A stretch of DNA of 64,000 bases from positions 1 to 64,000 of the forward strand of contig NZ_FXYA01000215.1 in assembly GCF_900184965.1 (NCBI RefSeq), written 5' to 3'. Shown in pieces: positions 50,211 to 60,103 of this stretch (the stretch's first letter is position 1; each line of letters opens with the position of its first letter). The position numbers and the translations under genes are program-made. Under the pieces are notes generated by a model. It did no database searches, was not told the DNA's origin, and saw only the letters and a program-made list of their open reading frames with translations. Source of the DNA: Akkermansia muciniphila. GTDB taxonomy: Bacteria; Verrucomicrobiota; Verrucomicrobiia; Verrucomicrobiales; Akkermansiaceae.

Positions 50211-50225
50211 CGGATTGTAAATCCT
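50211..50225 (+). repeat. Near copy of the CGGATT-N3-AATCCG palindrome
   Basis: CGGATTGTAAATCCT matches the elements at 16598 and 16766 in both half-sites except the last base. It lies 20 bp before a decayed PEP-CTERM gene. Confidence 0.5.
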
Positions 50226-50244
50226 CTAACTAACGCAAAGCGTT

Positions 50245-50941
50245 ATGAGAGTTCATCATTATATTTTGTCAGCCAGTTGCGCATGTATGATGTCCGTCCA
50301 GGCGGCTACGGTTATTGCCGAGCTTCCTGAATCGCAAAGCGTAATACAGACCGCCACTATGGCGAGAACATCAGGGCAAGAGCTTCTGAACAAAGTAAAG
50401 GACCTGCAAAATGGAATATATGCCGGCGGCAATAACAATTCCATTTCAAATTGGGGGATAAATAATGAAGGCGCTTGGGTGAATGAGGACAATGCAGGAA
50501 CCATTACATTATGCGGACGTGTCGGAGTTAGCGGGGATTCCTTCGCCATGGTTCTTGGAGGGTCGCAGTAGGGTGATTCCGTTTCTTCCATTACGTTTTC
50601 CTGCAATACTCCTTCTTCCGTCATCACCAGTTATTCCGTGGTGCTTGCCGTATATGATTCCACCGGCAGTCTGGTTGAGGAGCTCTCCAGGGTACAGAAT
50701 TTTTCATTTACTTCTACATCGGAAACAACAACAGTTTCTCTGGATATGTCGGATGCTCCCCCTTACCTGGGAAGAAGGGTATAAGGTAGTCGCCGGGGTG
50801 CGCGGTGGCGCTGGAACCGCTACTTCCGCTTATACAATTACAGGTATACAGGTTTCCTATGAAACGGTTCCCGAGCCTGCCGCCGCGTCTTTGGGCCTGC
50901 TGGGTCTGGGAGCTATGCTGTTGCGCCGCAGACGCTCATAG
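50245..50941 (+). pseudogene. Decayed PEP-CTERM protein gene (nonsense plus frameshift)
   Basis: The frame begins MRVHHYILSASCACMMSVQA (signal peptide) and runs to a TAG at 50569-50571. Protein-like sequence continues in the same frame (GDSVSSITFSCNTPSS, VVLAVYDSTGSLVEEL) to about 50765. There an extra C in a C5 run (50759-50763) shifts the frame; removing one C gives SDAPLTWEEGYKVVAGVRGG. This leads to a perfect sorting tail PVPEPAAA-like/hydrophobic/RRRRS ending at 50941. Two independent lesions make an intact product impossible without readthrough and frameshifting. The ancestral protein was about 230 residues. Confidence 0.82.
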
Positions 50942-50961
50942 TAAATACCTTCTTTATTCGG

Positions 50962-50990
50962 GAGGCAGCTGAAAAGCTGCCTCTTTTTTA
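50962..50990 (+). terminator. Terminator after the decayed PEP-CTERM gene
   Basis: GAGGCAGCT-GAAA-AGCTGCCTC (50962-50983) is followed by TTTTTT. Confidence 0.9.
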
Positions 50991-51047
50991 TTTTTAGCAC
51001 GAGAATAATTTTTGGCTGACTGCGAAAGAAAAGGGATTAATGGCGCT

Positions 51048-52583
51048 CTAATCCCTCAGTGATTGTTCGAAAGCCCGGTACTGCACGGCTTCGTACAAAT
51101 GTGCATCCTGAATATCGGAAGTTCCTTCCAAATCCGCGATGGTCCGGGCCACCTTGAGAATGCGGTCGTAGGCTCTGGCGGAAAGGGACAGTTCTTCCAC
51201 GGCGCGGAGCAGGATGGACCGTCCTTCCGGCTGCAGGCGGCAATATTTCTGGAGCGCTTTTCCGGAAAGGGCCGCATTATTGCGGAAAGGCGTTCCTGCG
51301 TATCTGCTGGCCTGGAGCCGCCGTGCGGCCGCCACGCGTTCCCGGATACTGGCGGAACATTCTCCGGCAGGCGCGGAGGCCAGAATAGAGGGATCCACGT
51401 CGGGAACTTCCATCAGCAGGTCAAACCGGTCCAGCAGCGGGCCTGAAATCTTGCGGCGGTAGCGCGCGATCTGCGCCGGGGGGCAGGTGCAGGCCCGTCT
51501 CCTGTCTCCCAGATAACCGCAGGGACACGGGTTCATGGCGGCAGCCAACATGAAACGGCACGGGAATGTCATGGTGCCGGAAGCGCGGGAAATAACTACC
51601 TGGCCGGTTTCCAGCGGCTGCCGCAGGGTTTCCAGAGCGGAGCGGCGGAATTCCGGCAATTCATCCAGAAAGAGAACGCCGTTGTGGGCCAGGGATACTT
51701 CTCCCGGCGTGATGTTTGCTCCTCCCCCCATCAGCCCGACATCGGAAATGGTGTGGTGGGGAGCCCGGAACGGACGCTGATCCACCAGGCCATTCCCCCG
51801 TTTCAACAGGCCGCATACGGAATGGATTTTGCTGGTTTCCAACGCTTCCTCCGGACTCAGCGGCGGAAGAATGGTCGGGAGCCTTTGCGCCAGCATGGAT
51901 TTGCCGGACCCCGGAGAGCCGCAAAGCAGGATATTATGGCCTCCTGCCGCCGCAATCTCCATGGCGCGGCGTGCATAAGGCTGCCCCTTGATTTCGTCAA
52001 AATCCACAGCGGCGTCTTTGTCCCGGGAAGCGCGCACCTCTTGCCCTGAACCCGTAAATGGAGGCGGCAGAGCGTCGGAAGTAAGCAAATGCCATGCTTC
52101 CCTCAGGGAAGAAACGGGATAAATCTCCACGCCCTGCACGGGCAGCCCTTCACAGGCGTTGGCGTGCGGCAGCATGATGCGTCTCCTGCCCATGCGCCGT
52201 GCTTCCGTGATTTGCGGCAGAATGCCTTGCACGGGGCGGACGGTTCCGTCCAGGGCCAGTTCTCCTACAATGCACCAGGCAGAAGCGTCCATCTCCTTTT
52301 CCGCCGCTCCCGCAACCATTCCCAGGGCGATGGGAAGGTCAAATCCGGGGCCCTGCTTCCTTAAATCCGCCGGGGCCAGATTGACGACGAAGACGCCCTG
52401 CTGAAAAGGAAGGCCGCTGTTTTGTATGGCCGTGTCCACGCGCTGCCCGCTTTCTTTCACGGCTGCATCCGGAAGGCCGACAATAAAGGTGCGTTTTTCC
52501 GCCATGGGGCGGAAATCCACTTCCACCTCCACTTCTACCCCATCTACGCCCAGGACGGTGGAGGAATACAGTCGCGTCATCAT
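51048..52583 (-). CDS. comM: YifB/ComM family Mg-chelatase-like AAA+ ATPase
   Basis: A 511-residue protein of the ComM/YifB family. ComM is a hexameric helicase that promotes branch migration when transformed DNA recombines. The N-terminal ribosomal-S5-like/Lon-like domain covers about residues 20-165. The AAA module has Walker A CGSPGSGKSMLAQRLP (about 219) and Walker B NGVLFLDELPEF. A zinc-binding-type Cys segment is present (CPCGYLGDRRRACTC). The C-terminal helical domain ends the protein. The gene is monocistronic or first of a leftward cluster; the role in natural transformation is inferred from the family. Confidence 0.93.
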   Translation of the reverse strand: MMTRLYSSTVLGVDGVEVEVEVDFRPMAEKRTFIVGLPDAAVKESGQRVDTAIQNSGLPFQQGVFVVNLAPADLRKQGPGFDLPIALGMVAGAAEKEMDASAWCIVGELALDGTVRPVQGILPQITEARRMGRRRIMLPHANACEGLPVQGVEIYPVSSLREAWHLLTSDALPPPFTGSGQEVRASRDKDAAVDFDEIKGQPYARRAMEIAAAGGHNILLCGSPGSGKSMLAQRLPTILPPLSPEEALETSKIHSVCGLLKRGNGLVDQRPFRAPHHTISDVGLMGGGANITPGEVSLAHNGVLFLDELPEFRRSALETLRQPLETGQVVISRASGTMTFPCRFMLAAAMNPCPCGYLGDRRRACTCPPAQIARYRRKISGPLLDRFDLLMEVPDVDPSILASAPAGECSASIRERVAAARRLQASRYAGTPFRNNAALSGKALQKYCRLQPEGRSILLRAVEELSLSARAYDRILKVARTIADLEGTSDIQDAHLYEAVQYRAFEQSLRD

Positions 52584-52657
52584 TCGTCCATGCTAGGGAA
52601 TGGATGACAGAAAAGGAAGGAAAATAACGAAAAATATAAAAATATCTAACAAATAGT

Positions 52658-53572
52658 TCAGCGACGGGAAGCGCGCCGGAGAATTTCCCGTTCCTCCTCC
52701 GTCAGGCTGGACAGGCCGGACCTGGATATTTTTTCCATGATTTCATCCACTTCTTTTTCAGAGGGGCTGGCCTGCGCCGGGCGGCGGCCGGAAAGCTCAG
52801 GGGAATAGTGGAAAGAAGAGGCCGCCCTCCGTCTGGAAGAAGACAGCTTTTCCTTCCATAGAATCAGCAATGTCAGGATAAATCCGGCGAACATGCCGCC
52901 CAGGTGGCCGGCTTCCCCGCCCGCATTGTTCCATTGGAAAATAATGACGGCCGCGGCAATGCCGAGAACGGCCAGGGCAAACTGGCGCACGCTCAGATTA
53001 ACCGGGGGAAACAGAAGCTGTACCCGGGCATGGGGAAAGAGCACCGCGCATGCGGCCATGATGCCATAAATGGAACCGGAGGCCCCCACCATGGGAATGA
53101 AGCGCCATTCCGGATCAAAGAATCCCATGTACCCCAGCAGGGAGGAAAACAGAGCCGCCGCCACGCCGCAAAACAGGTAATACAGCAGGAAACGCCCATG
53201 GCCGAAACGTTCCTCTACAACCGGGCCGAAAAACCACAGGGCAATCATGTTGAACATGATGTGCCCCAGATTGGCGTGAAGAAACTGGTAGGTGAACAAC
53301 CGCCACAATTCCCCCTCGTGAAAACACGTATATTCGCTGTAAGCCCCGTAGAGCTGGATCAAGTCCAAATGAACGGGCGGGTAAATGTTCCTTGGGATGT
53401 CCACCTGGAAGAAGAACCCCAGGATAAAGACAACTACATTGAGCAGAATCAGCCAGTGCACCATGACGGCGCTGCGCTGGTCAAACAGACGCTCCCGTAC
53501 CGTATCTCCCCAGTTCTCTTTCTCCGCTCGCATATAAGGCCGCATGTAATCGCGTTCAGAGCCTTTTGACAA
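52658..53572 (-). CDS. Rhomboid family intramembrane serine protease
   Basis: A 304-residue membrane protease. Six hydrophobic helices occupy about residues 38-240. The catalytic Ser is in GASGSIYG (about 168) and the catalytic His in AGHLGGMFAG (about 220). LHANLGHIMFNMIALWFFG is the typical helix-2 HxxxN region. The soluble C-terminal tail (about 245-304) ends in a short helical motif, SEKEVDEIMEKISRSGLSSLTEEER, often seen in rhomboids of this group. Its substrate is unknown. Confidence 0.92.
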   Translation of the reverse strand: MSKGSERDYMRPYMRAEKENWGDTVRERLFDQRSAVMVHWLILLNVVVFILGFFFQVDIPRNIYPPVHLDLIQLYGAYSEYTCFHEGELWRLFTYQFLHANLGHIMFNMIALWFFGPVVEERFGHGRFLLYYLFCGVAAALFSSLLGYMGFFDPEWRFIPMVGASGSIYGIMAACAVLFPHARVQLLFPPVNLSVRQFALAVLGIAAAVIIFQWNNAGGEAGHLGGMFAGFILTLLILWKEKLSSSRRRAASSFHYSPELSGRRPAQASPSEKEVDEIMEKISRSGLSSLTEEEREILRRASRR

Positions 53573-53617
53573 GGAAAATAGCTGTTCCGTTCAAGGCAGG
53601 GCGACTGGCATCCCGCA

Positions 53618-54658
53618 TCATTTCCAGAGCGCGGCAGGCAGCAGATCCGGCGGCAGGTCCGCTCCGTGCACGAGATGCCCGGCAAGCTGGGCGGCGGACC
53701 ATGGGGACGTGGTCACCCCCTTGCTGCCGAGCCCGGAGAAGACGAACTGGCCGTCCAGCCCGGGAATGGGGCCGGCGACCGGCTGGCTGCGGCGGATGAT
53801 GGGGCGGACGGCGGCTCGGGCGCGGATGACGTCCATGTTCCCTGAATAGCGTTTAACCAGATCCAGCATCAATTCCTGGACGGCGGGGGCTTCCGGAATG
53901 CCGGGCGCATCCCACGCCCACGCGTAAGTGGCCCCGAAGCGCCAGAAAGAACCGTTATGAACCAGCCAGTGCCCGAAATGCAGGACGCCGGCATGCCAGT
54001 CCAGCTCTTTCAAATCCAAATCCAGAATAGTTCCTTTGGAGGGGCGCCCCTTCAGCGGAGACATGTCCGGATGGAGTCCGGCTTCCCAGCCGGTACACCA
54101 GACGATGTGGGAAAACGTGCGGCCGTTCCAGCGGAAGAGGCCGTCTGCGTCCGGCCGGATATCTGCGGGGGACACATCCGCTTCCACAAAACGGCCCTGT
54201 TCCATAAAGAACCGCCGCATGGCGGTAACCATGTTCTCCACGTGCAACACGGCGGAGCCTCGCGTATAAGCGGCTTTTCCGCGCCCTTCCCAGTGTTCCG
54301 GCCATGGAAAAAGAGGCCCGGCATAGGCGCAGGATTCCTGAGCCGTCTGGCGTTCCTGCCAGATTTCAAACTGGTCCTCCGTCTCCACTTCACGGAAAAT
54401 CGGAGTTTTCTGCCACCAGGACCCGCCCAATTCCCGTTCCGTCTCCGGGTAAAAGGCTTCTGCCGCCGCCAGGCATTCTTCCTGCCGCCATCCGGGCCGG
54501 AAGGCGCGGCCTGTCAGAGGGTTCACCAATCCGGCCGCCACCCGGGAGGCCGTTTCCGCCACGGGGCGGTCTGCGACCGTGAAATCCGCGCCGAGGCGTT
54601 TCAATTCCCACGCCAGACAGCTTCCGGCAATTCCCTGGCCAATGATAAGGATGTTCAT
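53618..54658 (-). CDS. FAD-dependent oxidoreductase (DAO family)
   Basis: A 346-residue flavoprotein with an N-terminal dinucleotide fold ILIIGQGIAGSCLAWELKRLG and a C-terminal FAD contact (PVAGPIPGLDGQFVFSGLGSKG), as in D-amino-acid oxidase/MnmC-C/glycine oxidase relatives. RVAAGLVNPLTGRAFRPGW resembles the MnmC FAD domain and similar proteins. The substrate is not evident. The ATG at 54658 is used because the FAD motif starts there; the upstream 29 codons are not family-like. It lies about 105 bp after leuB in the same direction. Confidence 0.8.
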   Translation of the reverse strand: MNILIIGQGIAGSCLAWELKRLGADFTVADRPVAETASRVAAGLVNPLTGRAFRPGWRQEECLAAAEAFYPETERELGGSWWQKTPIFREVETEDQFEIWQERQTAQESCAYAGPLFPWPEHWEGRGKAAYTRGSAVLHVENMVTAMRRFFMEQGRFVEADVSPADIRPDADGLFRWNGRTFSHIVWCTGWEAGLHPDMSPLKGRPSKGTILDLDLKELDWHAGVLHFGHWLVHNGSFWRFGATYAWAWDAPGIPEAPAVQELMLDLVKRYSGNMDVIRARAAVRPIIRRSQPVAGPIPGLDGQFVFSGLGSKGVTTSPWSAAQLAGHLVHGADLPPDLLPAALWK

Positions 54659-54720
54659 GATAGATGGATGAAGAACCGGAAAATCCCGGAAATGAGAGAG
54701 GAAAACGGAGGGAAGGGATG

Positions 54721-54742
54721 CCGCAGGGGAAGGGGCCTGCGG
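54721..54742 (-). repeat. Hairpin between leuB and the FAD oxidoreductase gene
   Basis: CCGCAGG (54721-54727) pairs with CCTGCGG (54736-54742), 22 bp after the leuB stop. No T-tract follows on the minus strand, so it is at best a weak terminator. Confidence 0.4.
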
Positions 54743-54763
54743 CACCGGAAGAATGGGCTCTGC

Positions 54764-55900
<1,137 letters not shown>

Positions 55901-56039
55901 TCAAAGGTCAAGAAAACACCGTTGCCATGACCGCGCCGCGGAAATCTTTTTGCGTCAAAAAGCCTGCAAGAGTAAAAAAGTACTTGCCAAACGCCTGCGC
56001 CTCCAGTAAAAACCCTTCCGCGTTCCATGGAATGCAAAC

Positions 56040-56114
56040 TCCCCTGTAGCTCAGCGGTAGAGCGGGTGACTGTTAATCACTAGGTCGTTGGTTCGAGCCC
56101 AACCGGGGGAGCCA
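56040..56114 (+). tRNA. tRNA-Asn (GTT anticodon), CCA encoded
   Basis: The cloverleaf is complete. The acceptor stem TCCCCTG (56040-56046) pairs with CGGGGGA (56104-56110). The D-arm GCTC-AGCGGTAG-AGC follows, then the anticodon loop CTGTTAA with GTT, the T-arm with GTTCGAG, discriminator G at 56111 and an encoded CCA at 56112-56114. A strong terminator follows at 56125. tRNA genes of this kind are common integration targets, and the genes to the right look accessory. Confidence 0.96.
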
Positions 56115-56124
56115 CTAATTTTCT

Positions 56125-56163
56125 AAGCCCTGTAATTTTAATGGATTACAGGGCTTCTTTTTT
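56125..56163 (+). terminator. Terminator of tRNA-Asn
   Basis: A perfect 12-bp stem AAGCCCTGTAAT (56125-56136) / ATTACAGGGCTT (56145-56156) is followed by CTTTTTT. Confidence 0.92.
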
Positions 56164-56898
56164 GCCTGTTTTGAGGCTGAAAGTGTAAAAAACCACGGAA
56201 AAACAGCCATAAATGCTGGCCGTATATCATTTTTTGATTCCGTTTTGGCGTAACATTGGCGTTTCAGAGAAAATCATGAAACGCCTGAAGCGCTAATCTG
56301 GCGGCATGTTTAAGGAGTGCGCCGGAGATTCATGTTCTGTCGGGATCCCGGGTTGTAACAAGGAAAAGGGGGGCTTTTCCCGGCCACGATCATTTTAAGC
56401 GGATTATCGTTTCTGCGTCTCCTATTCCGGGACCGTGTATGCCGCCGCAGCTTTGTGCATTCTGAACATGGCGGGGATGCCGTGGAGAGGGAAAGAAGGT
56501 CATGACGCCATAGGCAAGGCGTTTCGGTAATGGCGTTACTCGCTAAAAAGCGCGGGTATTTTGAGAAGAAGAGCGATGACAATAAAATTACTGAAATAAT
56601 TGCAGTAAAAACATTGACCTGCCGCAATAATTCAGTAGGTTGGTATTGCTGACGGAAAATAGCGGACGATAAGATGCTGCGCGTTTGAAAACATGAAAAA
56701 ACATGATGTTGCTTATTTATGCAGGAATAAAAGCGCTGCAATCCTGTTTGAAAGAACAGGGGATATCCCTATGAACTGCAGGCTTCAAGAGCGGTTTCAG
56801 GGAAAATGCATGGCTTCCGGCGACCGTATCCGGGGCGGCGTGTTCTCATCCGGCAGGGAGCTGGCGGCGGATGGCGGAAACCAGGCTTTGGAAAAATT
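56164..56898. other. Gene-poor DNA between tRNA-Asn and the IbrA-like gene
   Basis: About 735 bp hold no convincing gene. A perfect 8-bp inverted repeat GGCGTTTC (56258-56265) / GAAACGCC (56278-56285) is present. Composition varies, being AT-rich near 56560-56720. Frames at 56310-56741 (minus) and 56693-56902 (plus) have no recognisable motif. I looked for, and did not find, a repeat of the tRNA 3' end or an integrase motif. The stretch may be decayed mobile-element DNA. Confidence 0.4.
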
Positions 56899-58194
56899 GT
56901 GAAAACATATCTGGATAAAAATGTTTATGAGGCGGCTTTAGAACGCATTGCCTATTGTTTCCGGGAGTTTGACAATGTCCTGGTGTCCTTTTCGGGCGGC
57001 AAGGACAGCGGCGTCATGCTTAATCTCTGCTATCGTTACGCCGCCGAACAGGGCCTGCTGGACAAACTGTCCATGTACCACCTTGATTATGAGGCCCAAT
57101 ACCAGATGACGACCGAGTATGTGACCAGAACATTTCTGGAGCAATTCCCCGGCATCCGTAAAATGTGGTATTGTGTGCCGATCAGGGCCCAGTCCGCATG
57201 CTCCCTGGGGGAACCCTATTGGACGCCGTGGAGCGCCGCCCAAAAAAAACTGTGGGTGCGGCCCATGCCGGAGAATCCCTATGTAGTCAACGAAAAGAAT
57301 CTGGACGTTCCGTTCCGGCACGGCATGGTGGACTATGAATTCCAGGATAAGCTTTCACGCCATTTTGCCAAAAAACACGGAAGCACTGCCGTCATGGTAG
57401 GGCTGCGGGCGGATGAAAGTCTCAACAGATACGCCGCCGTTGCCCGCGGCAATAAGAGGACGTCTTATGAGGGAAGGAAGTGGATTACACGGGCTGATGC
57501 CATAACCGTCAGCGCCTACCCTCTTTATGACTGGCGCGTCAGTGACGTCTGGACGGCCAATGCCCGCTTTGGTTTTGACTACAACCGCCTTTATGACCTC
57601 CTGTACCAGGCAGGCCTCACGATCGGGCAGATGCGGGTGGCGAGCCCGTTCAATGACTGCGCCCAGGAAAGCCTGAAGCTTTATAAAGTTATTGATCCTG
57701 CCAACTGGGCGCGCATGGTCGGCCGCGTCAACGGCGTCAATTTTACGGGTTTGTACGGAGGCACGACGGCCATGGGCTGGAAAACCATTAAACTGCCGCC
57801 CGGCCATACCTGGAAGTCTTATTATGAATTCCTGCTTTCTACAATGAACAGGAAAACGGCGGAACACTACAACAACATTTTGGAAAGGTCCAAAAAGTAC
57901 TGGATGAAAGGGGGCACCGTCGATCCCGGAACTGCCGATGAAGTGCTGGCCGCCTATCCGCTGGCGACCGTGACGGGAAAGTCGGGCCGTTACGTCGACC
58001 GCGACGTCGTCCGGTTCATGGGCTACCCTGACGACATGCCGGTCAGCAATTTCCGGCAGGTGCCTTCCTACAAGCGTATGTGCATCTGCATCATGAAGAA
58101 CGACTACTTTTGCAAGTACGCCGGGTTCGGCCCAACCAAGGGAGCGATTGCCCGGCGCCGGGCCGCCGTCAATAAATATCGCAACATTTTATGA
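56899..58194 (+). CDS. ibrA: IbrA-like PP-loop protein (PAPS reductase family, DUF3440)
   Basis: A 431-residue protein of the PP-loop/PAPS-reductase superfamily. The ATP-PP motif SFSGGKDSGVML lies near residue 28. The C-terminal half corresponds to the DUF3440 region of IbrA. I start it at the GTG at 56899, which brings the PP-loop to the usual distance from the N-terminus; the frame is open to 56806. In E. coli, IbrA and IbrB together raise expression of immunoglobulin-binding eib genes and are prophage-linked; the biochemistry is not settled. The IbrB-like gene overlaps the stop by 4 bp (ATGA), so the two are tightly coupled. Location beside a tRNA suggests horizontal transfer. Confidence 0.82.
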   Translation: MKTYLDKNVYEAALERIAYCFREFDNVLVSFSGGKDSGVMLNLCYRYAAEQGLLDKLSMYHLDYEAQYQMTTEYVTRTFLEQFPGIRKMWYCVPIRAQSACSLGEPYWTPWSAAQKKLWVRPMPENPYVVNEKNLDVPFRHGMVDYEFQDKLSRHFAKKHGSTAVMVGLRADESLNRYAAVARGNKRTSYEGRKWITRADAITVSAYPLYDWRVSDVWTANARFGFDYNRLYDLLYQAGLTIGQMRVASPFNDCAQESLKLYKVIDPANWARMVGRVNGVNFTGLYGGTTAMGWKTIKLPPGHTWKSYYEFLLSTMNRKTAEHYNNILERSKKYWMKGGTVDPGTADEVLAAYPLATVTGKSGRYVDRDVVRFMGYPDDMPVSNFRQVPSYKRMCICIMKNDYFCKYAGFGPTKGAIARRRAAVNKYRNIL

Positions 58195-58706
58195 AAAGCT
58201 CCTATCAATCCCCCGTTTACCAAATCCGGCGCGTTCCTCTGGACCAGATACGTTCCAACGCTTACAACCCGAACAGCGTGGCGCCCCCCGAAATGAAGCT
58301 GCTCTACCAGAGCATCAAGGAGGACGGCTATACGATGCCCATTGTCTGCTATAAGCTGGAGGACGGGACCTATGAAATCGTGGACGGTTTCCACCGCTGC
58401 CAGATTATGAAAACCTACCGCGATATTTACGAACGGGAGGGCGGCATGATGCCGGTGGCCGTAATCGACAAGCCTCTTGGAAACCGCATGGCTTCCACCA
58501 TCAGGCACAACCGTGCCCGAGGATCTCATAATATCGCCCTCATGACCAGTATTATCCAGGAGTTGACGGAGGCGGGCATGTCAGATGCGTGGATACTTAA
58601 AAACCTGGGAATGGACGCGGAAGAATTGCTGCGCCTCAAGCAGCTCAGCGGGATTGCCTCCCTGTTCCGGGAGGGGGAATTCAGCCAGGCATGGGAATCG
58701 AAATAA
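58191..58706 (+). CDS. ibrB: IbrB-like ParB-domain protein
   Basis: A 171-residue protein with a ParB/Srx-like N-terminal domain: VPLDQIRSNAYNPNSVAPPEMKLL, SIKEDGYTMPIVCY and the nucleotide-site motif EIVDGFHRCQIM (about residues 62-73). A short C-terminal helical segment with a possible HTH (MSDAWILKNLGMDAEELLRL) follows. ParB-type domains bind CTP or other nucleotides and DNA. It overlaps the IbrA-like gene by 4 bp, and the partnership of a PP-loop ATPase with a ParB-fold protein is the conserved feature of this pair. Confidence 0.83.
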   Translation: MKSSYQSPVYQIRRVPLDQIRSNAYNPNSVAPPEMKLLYQSIKEDGYTMPIVCYKLEDGTYEIVDGFHRCQIMKTYRDIYEREGGMMPVAVIDKPLGNRMASTIRHNRARGSHNIALMTSIIQELTEAGMSDAWILKNLGMDAEELLRLKQLSGIASLFREGEFSQAWESK

Positions 58707-58722
58707 TATCGCCCCGGAATCC

Positions 58723-58917
58723 ATGAATCAATATGTCGCTCAACTTCTGGAAGCCGTTCAGAAGAAAACGGGCTGTGACACGAGCGGAGCCGTGCGCTGG
58801 CTGGCGAAGCAGGCCGGAGTATCGGAAAGAACGGCGTGGTACTGGAAACAGCAGGAGAAATTGAGAAAGGCAACGGAAAAGAATCTCGGCAGAATAGCAG
58901 AAGAATTGAAGAAATGA
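58723..58917 (+). CDS. Small HTH protein, third gene of the IbrAB-like operon
   Basis: A 64-residue basic protein starting 16 bp after the IbrB-like gene. The centre reads AVRWLAKQAGVSERTAWYWKQQEKL, a helix-turn-helix of the kind found in phage Cro/CII-like or resolvase-type DNA-binding proteins. The C-terminal helix is Lys/Glu-rich. It may regulate the operon or target its partners to DNA. The assignment of the ATG at 58723 is natural; the upstream extension is out of character. Confidence 0.7.
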   Translation: MNQYVAQLLEAVQKKTGCDTSGAVRWLAKQAGVSERTAWYWKQQEKLRKATEKNLGRIAEELKK

Positions 58918-59123
58918 GTAAGATGATTCATCCCATGCCGTTGAATGCTGCGGGGCGTCCGGTTCTCCTTGCTGAACTTGCAGTCCATTCCCCATGGCCG
59001 CATGGTTGATTGCCTGTGGATGCCGGAGAGGTTTCCCTTCGTTCCCGGTCGCATGAACAGTGCGGGAACAGTTCCTCTAAAGAATAGTTGCGGCCTGATA
59101 TTTTTTAGATTATATCATTTTTC

Positions 59124-59633
59124 ATGAAATGGCTTTTGGTTTTCCTGATAAGTTCCTGCATGGCTTTTGCCGAAAGTATGAGGGGAGTCGTGATTAACGT
59201 GATTGACGGCGACACGGTCATCCTTCTGGAAAAGACGCCTGAACAAATGCGTACGCACCGGATACGGCTTGAGGGAATTGATACGCCGGAAAGGGGGCAG
59301 GACGGGTATGAAGGCGCCAAGGAATACCTGGAAAAGCTGATTTGGGGAGAGACGGTTACAGTCCGGTATACCGGGAATGACAGGTACGGCCGTATTTTAG
59401 GGGAAATATGGCATGGAAAAATGTTCGTCAACGAAGAGATGGTAAAGGAAGGATGGGCGTGGATTTATAAAAATTTTTCCGCCAGCCGGAAGCTCGTTTC
59501 TCTTGAAAGAGATGCCAGAAAGGCCCAAAAAGGCATCTGGTCTGACCCGAATCCCATATCTCCGTGGGAATGGAAAGCAGCAAAAAGAAAGGAAAAATCT
59601 GACAGAAAAAACACCGGGGAAATTTCTTATTAA
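59124..59633 (+). CDS. Secreted thermonuclease-like (SNase) protein
   Basis: A 169-residue protein with signal peptide MKWLLVFLISSCMAFA and a staphylococcal-nuclease OB-fold: VINVIDGDTVILL, then the catalytic RIRLEGIDTPERG (Arg and the Glu/Asp cluster) and NDRYGRILGEIW with the second catalytic Arg. EMVKEGWAWIYKNF completes the fold. The C-terminus is Lys/Glu-rich. It would degrade extracellular DNA or RNA. It follows the IbrAB-like operon after about 200 bp and could belong to the same accessory island. Confidence 0.88.
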   Translation: MKWLLVFLISSCMAFAESMRGVVINVIDGDTVILLEKTPEQMRTHRIRLEGIDTPERGQDGYEGAKEYLEKLIWGETVTVRYTGNDRYGRILGEIWHGKMFVNEEMVKEGWAWIYKNFSASRKLVSLERDARKAQKGIWSDPNPISPWEWKAAKRKEKSDRKNTGEISY

Positions 59634-59728
59634 GCCGTTTTCCGTGAAAACGGTCCCGTTAATAATGCTGCTGAACAGGGAATGTTCAATAAGCAGGAAC
59701 AACGGGCGTTTTTAACGGCGGGCGTGGT

Positions 59729-59980
59729 TCAGGAGCGTTTCCGTTGTGTCCCGCCCGTCTGCGCCGGTTCAAAGATGGCGGGAAGGGGAGTGTTTGCCCC
59801 GGAGCCTTGCCGGGGCCATGTTTCAGGGTTGGCGCGGTAAGGCAGGAGATAGTACACAGCTTTCTGGATGGAAGCACCGGCGGGCGTTTTCCGGTAACGG
59901 TAGTTTTTGTCGCCCATGCGTTCTGCAAGATGCACCAGGTATCCCCGTGCTAAAACCTCCGGAATGCCATTACCTGCTAT
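59729..59980 (-). pseudogene. C-terminal remnant of an alginate-lyase-like protein
   Basis: On the minus strand an 83-codon segment without an ATG start in a sensible place reads VHLAERMGDKNYRYR, ASIQKAVYYLLPYRANPETWP, then a short Pro-rich tail and a stop. The pattern SIxKAxxYLLPY...WP matches the C-terminal end of alginate-lyase-family (PF05426-type) polysaccharide lyases as I remember them. The remainder of such a gene (about 300 codons) is missing upstream, where an in-frame stop and unrelated sequence occur. I regard it as a fragment left by deletion. Confidence 0.45.
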
Positions 59981-60103
59981 TCAAGCAGGAATCTTTTTCC
60001 GGGACAACCGGGAAATGGAGCCATGCCCTGATTTCTTTGCAGAGCCGTTTCCGGCCGCTTTCCCGGTTATCCGGAGGTGTGGCCTGCGGATAGGGATTCC
60101 GCA

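Noticed and set aside
56310-56741. Integrase gene next to tRNA-Asn
   Set aside because: The 143-codon minus-strand frame lacks any tyrosine-recombinase motif, and no duplicate of the tRNA 3' end was found in the next 5 kb.
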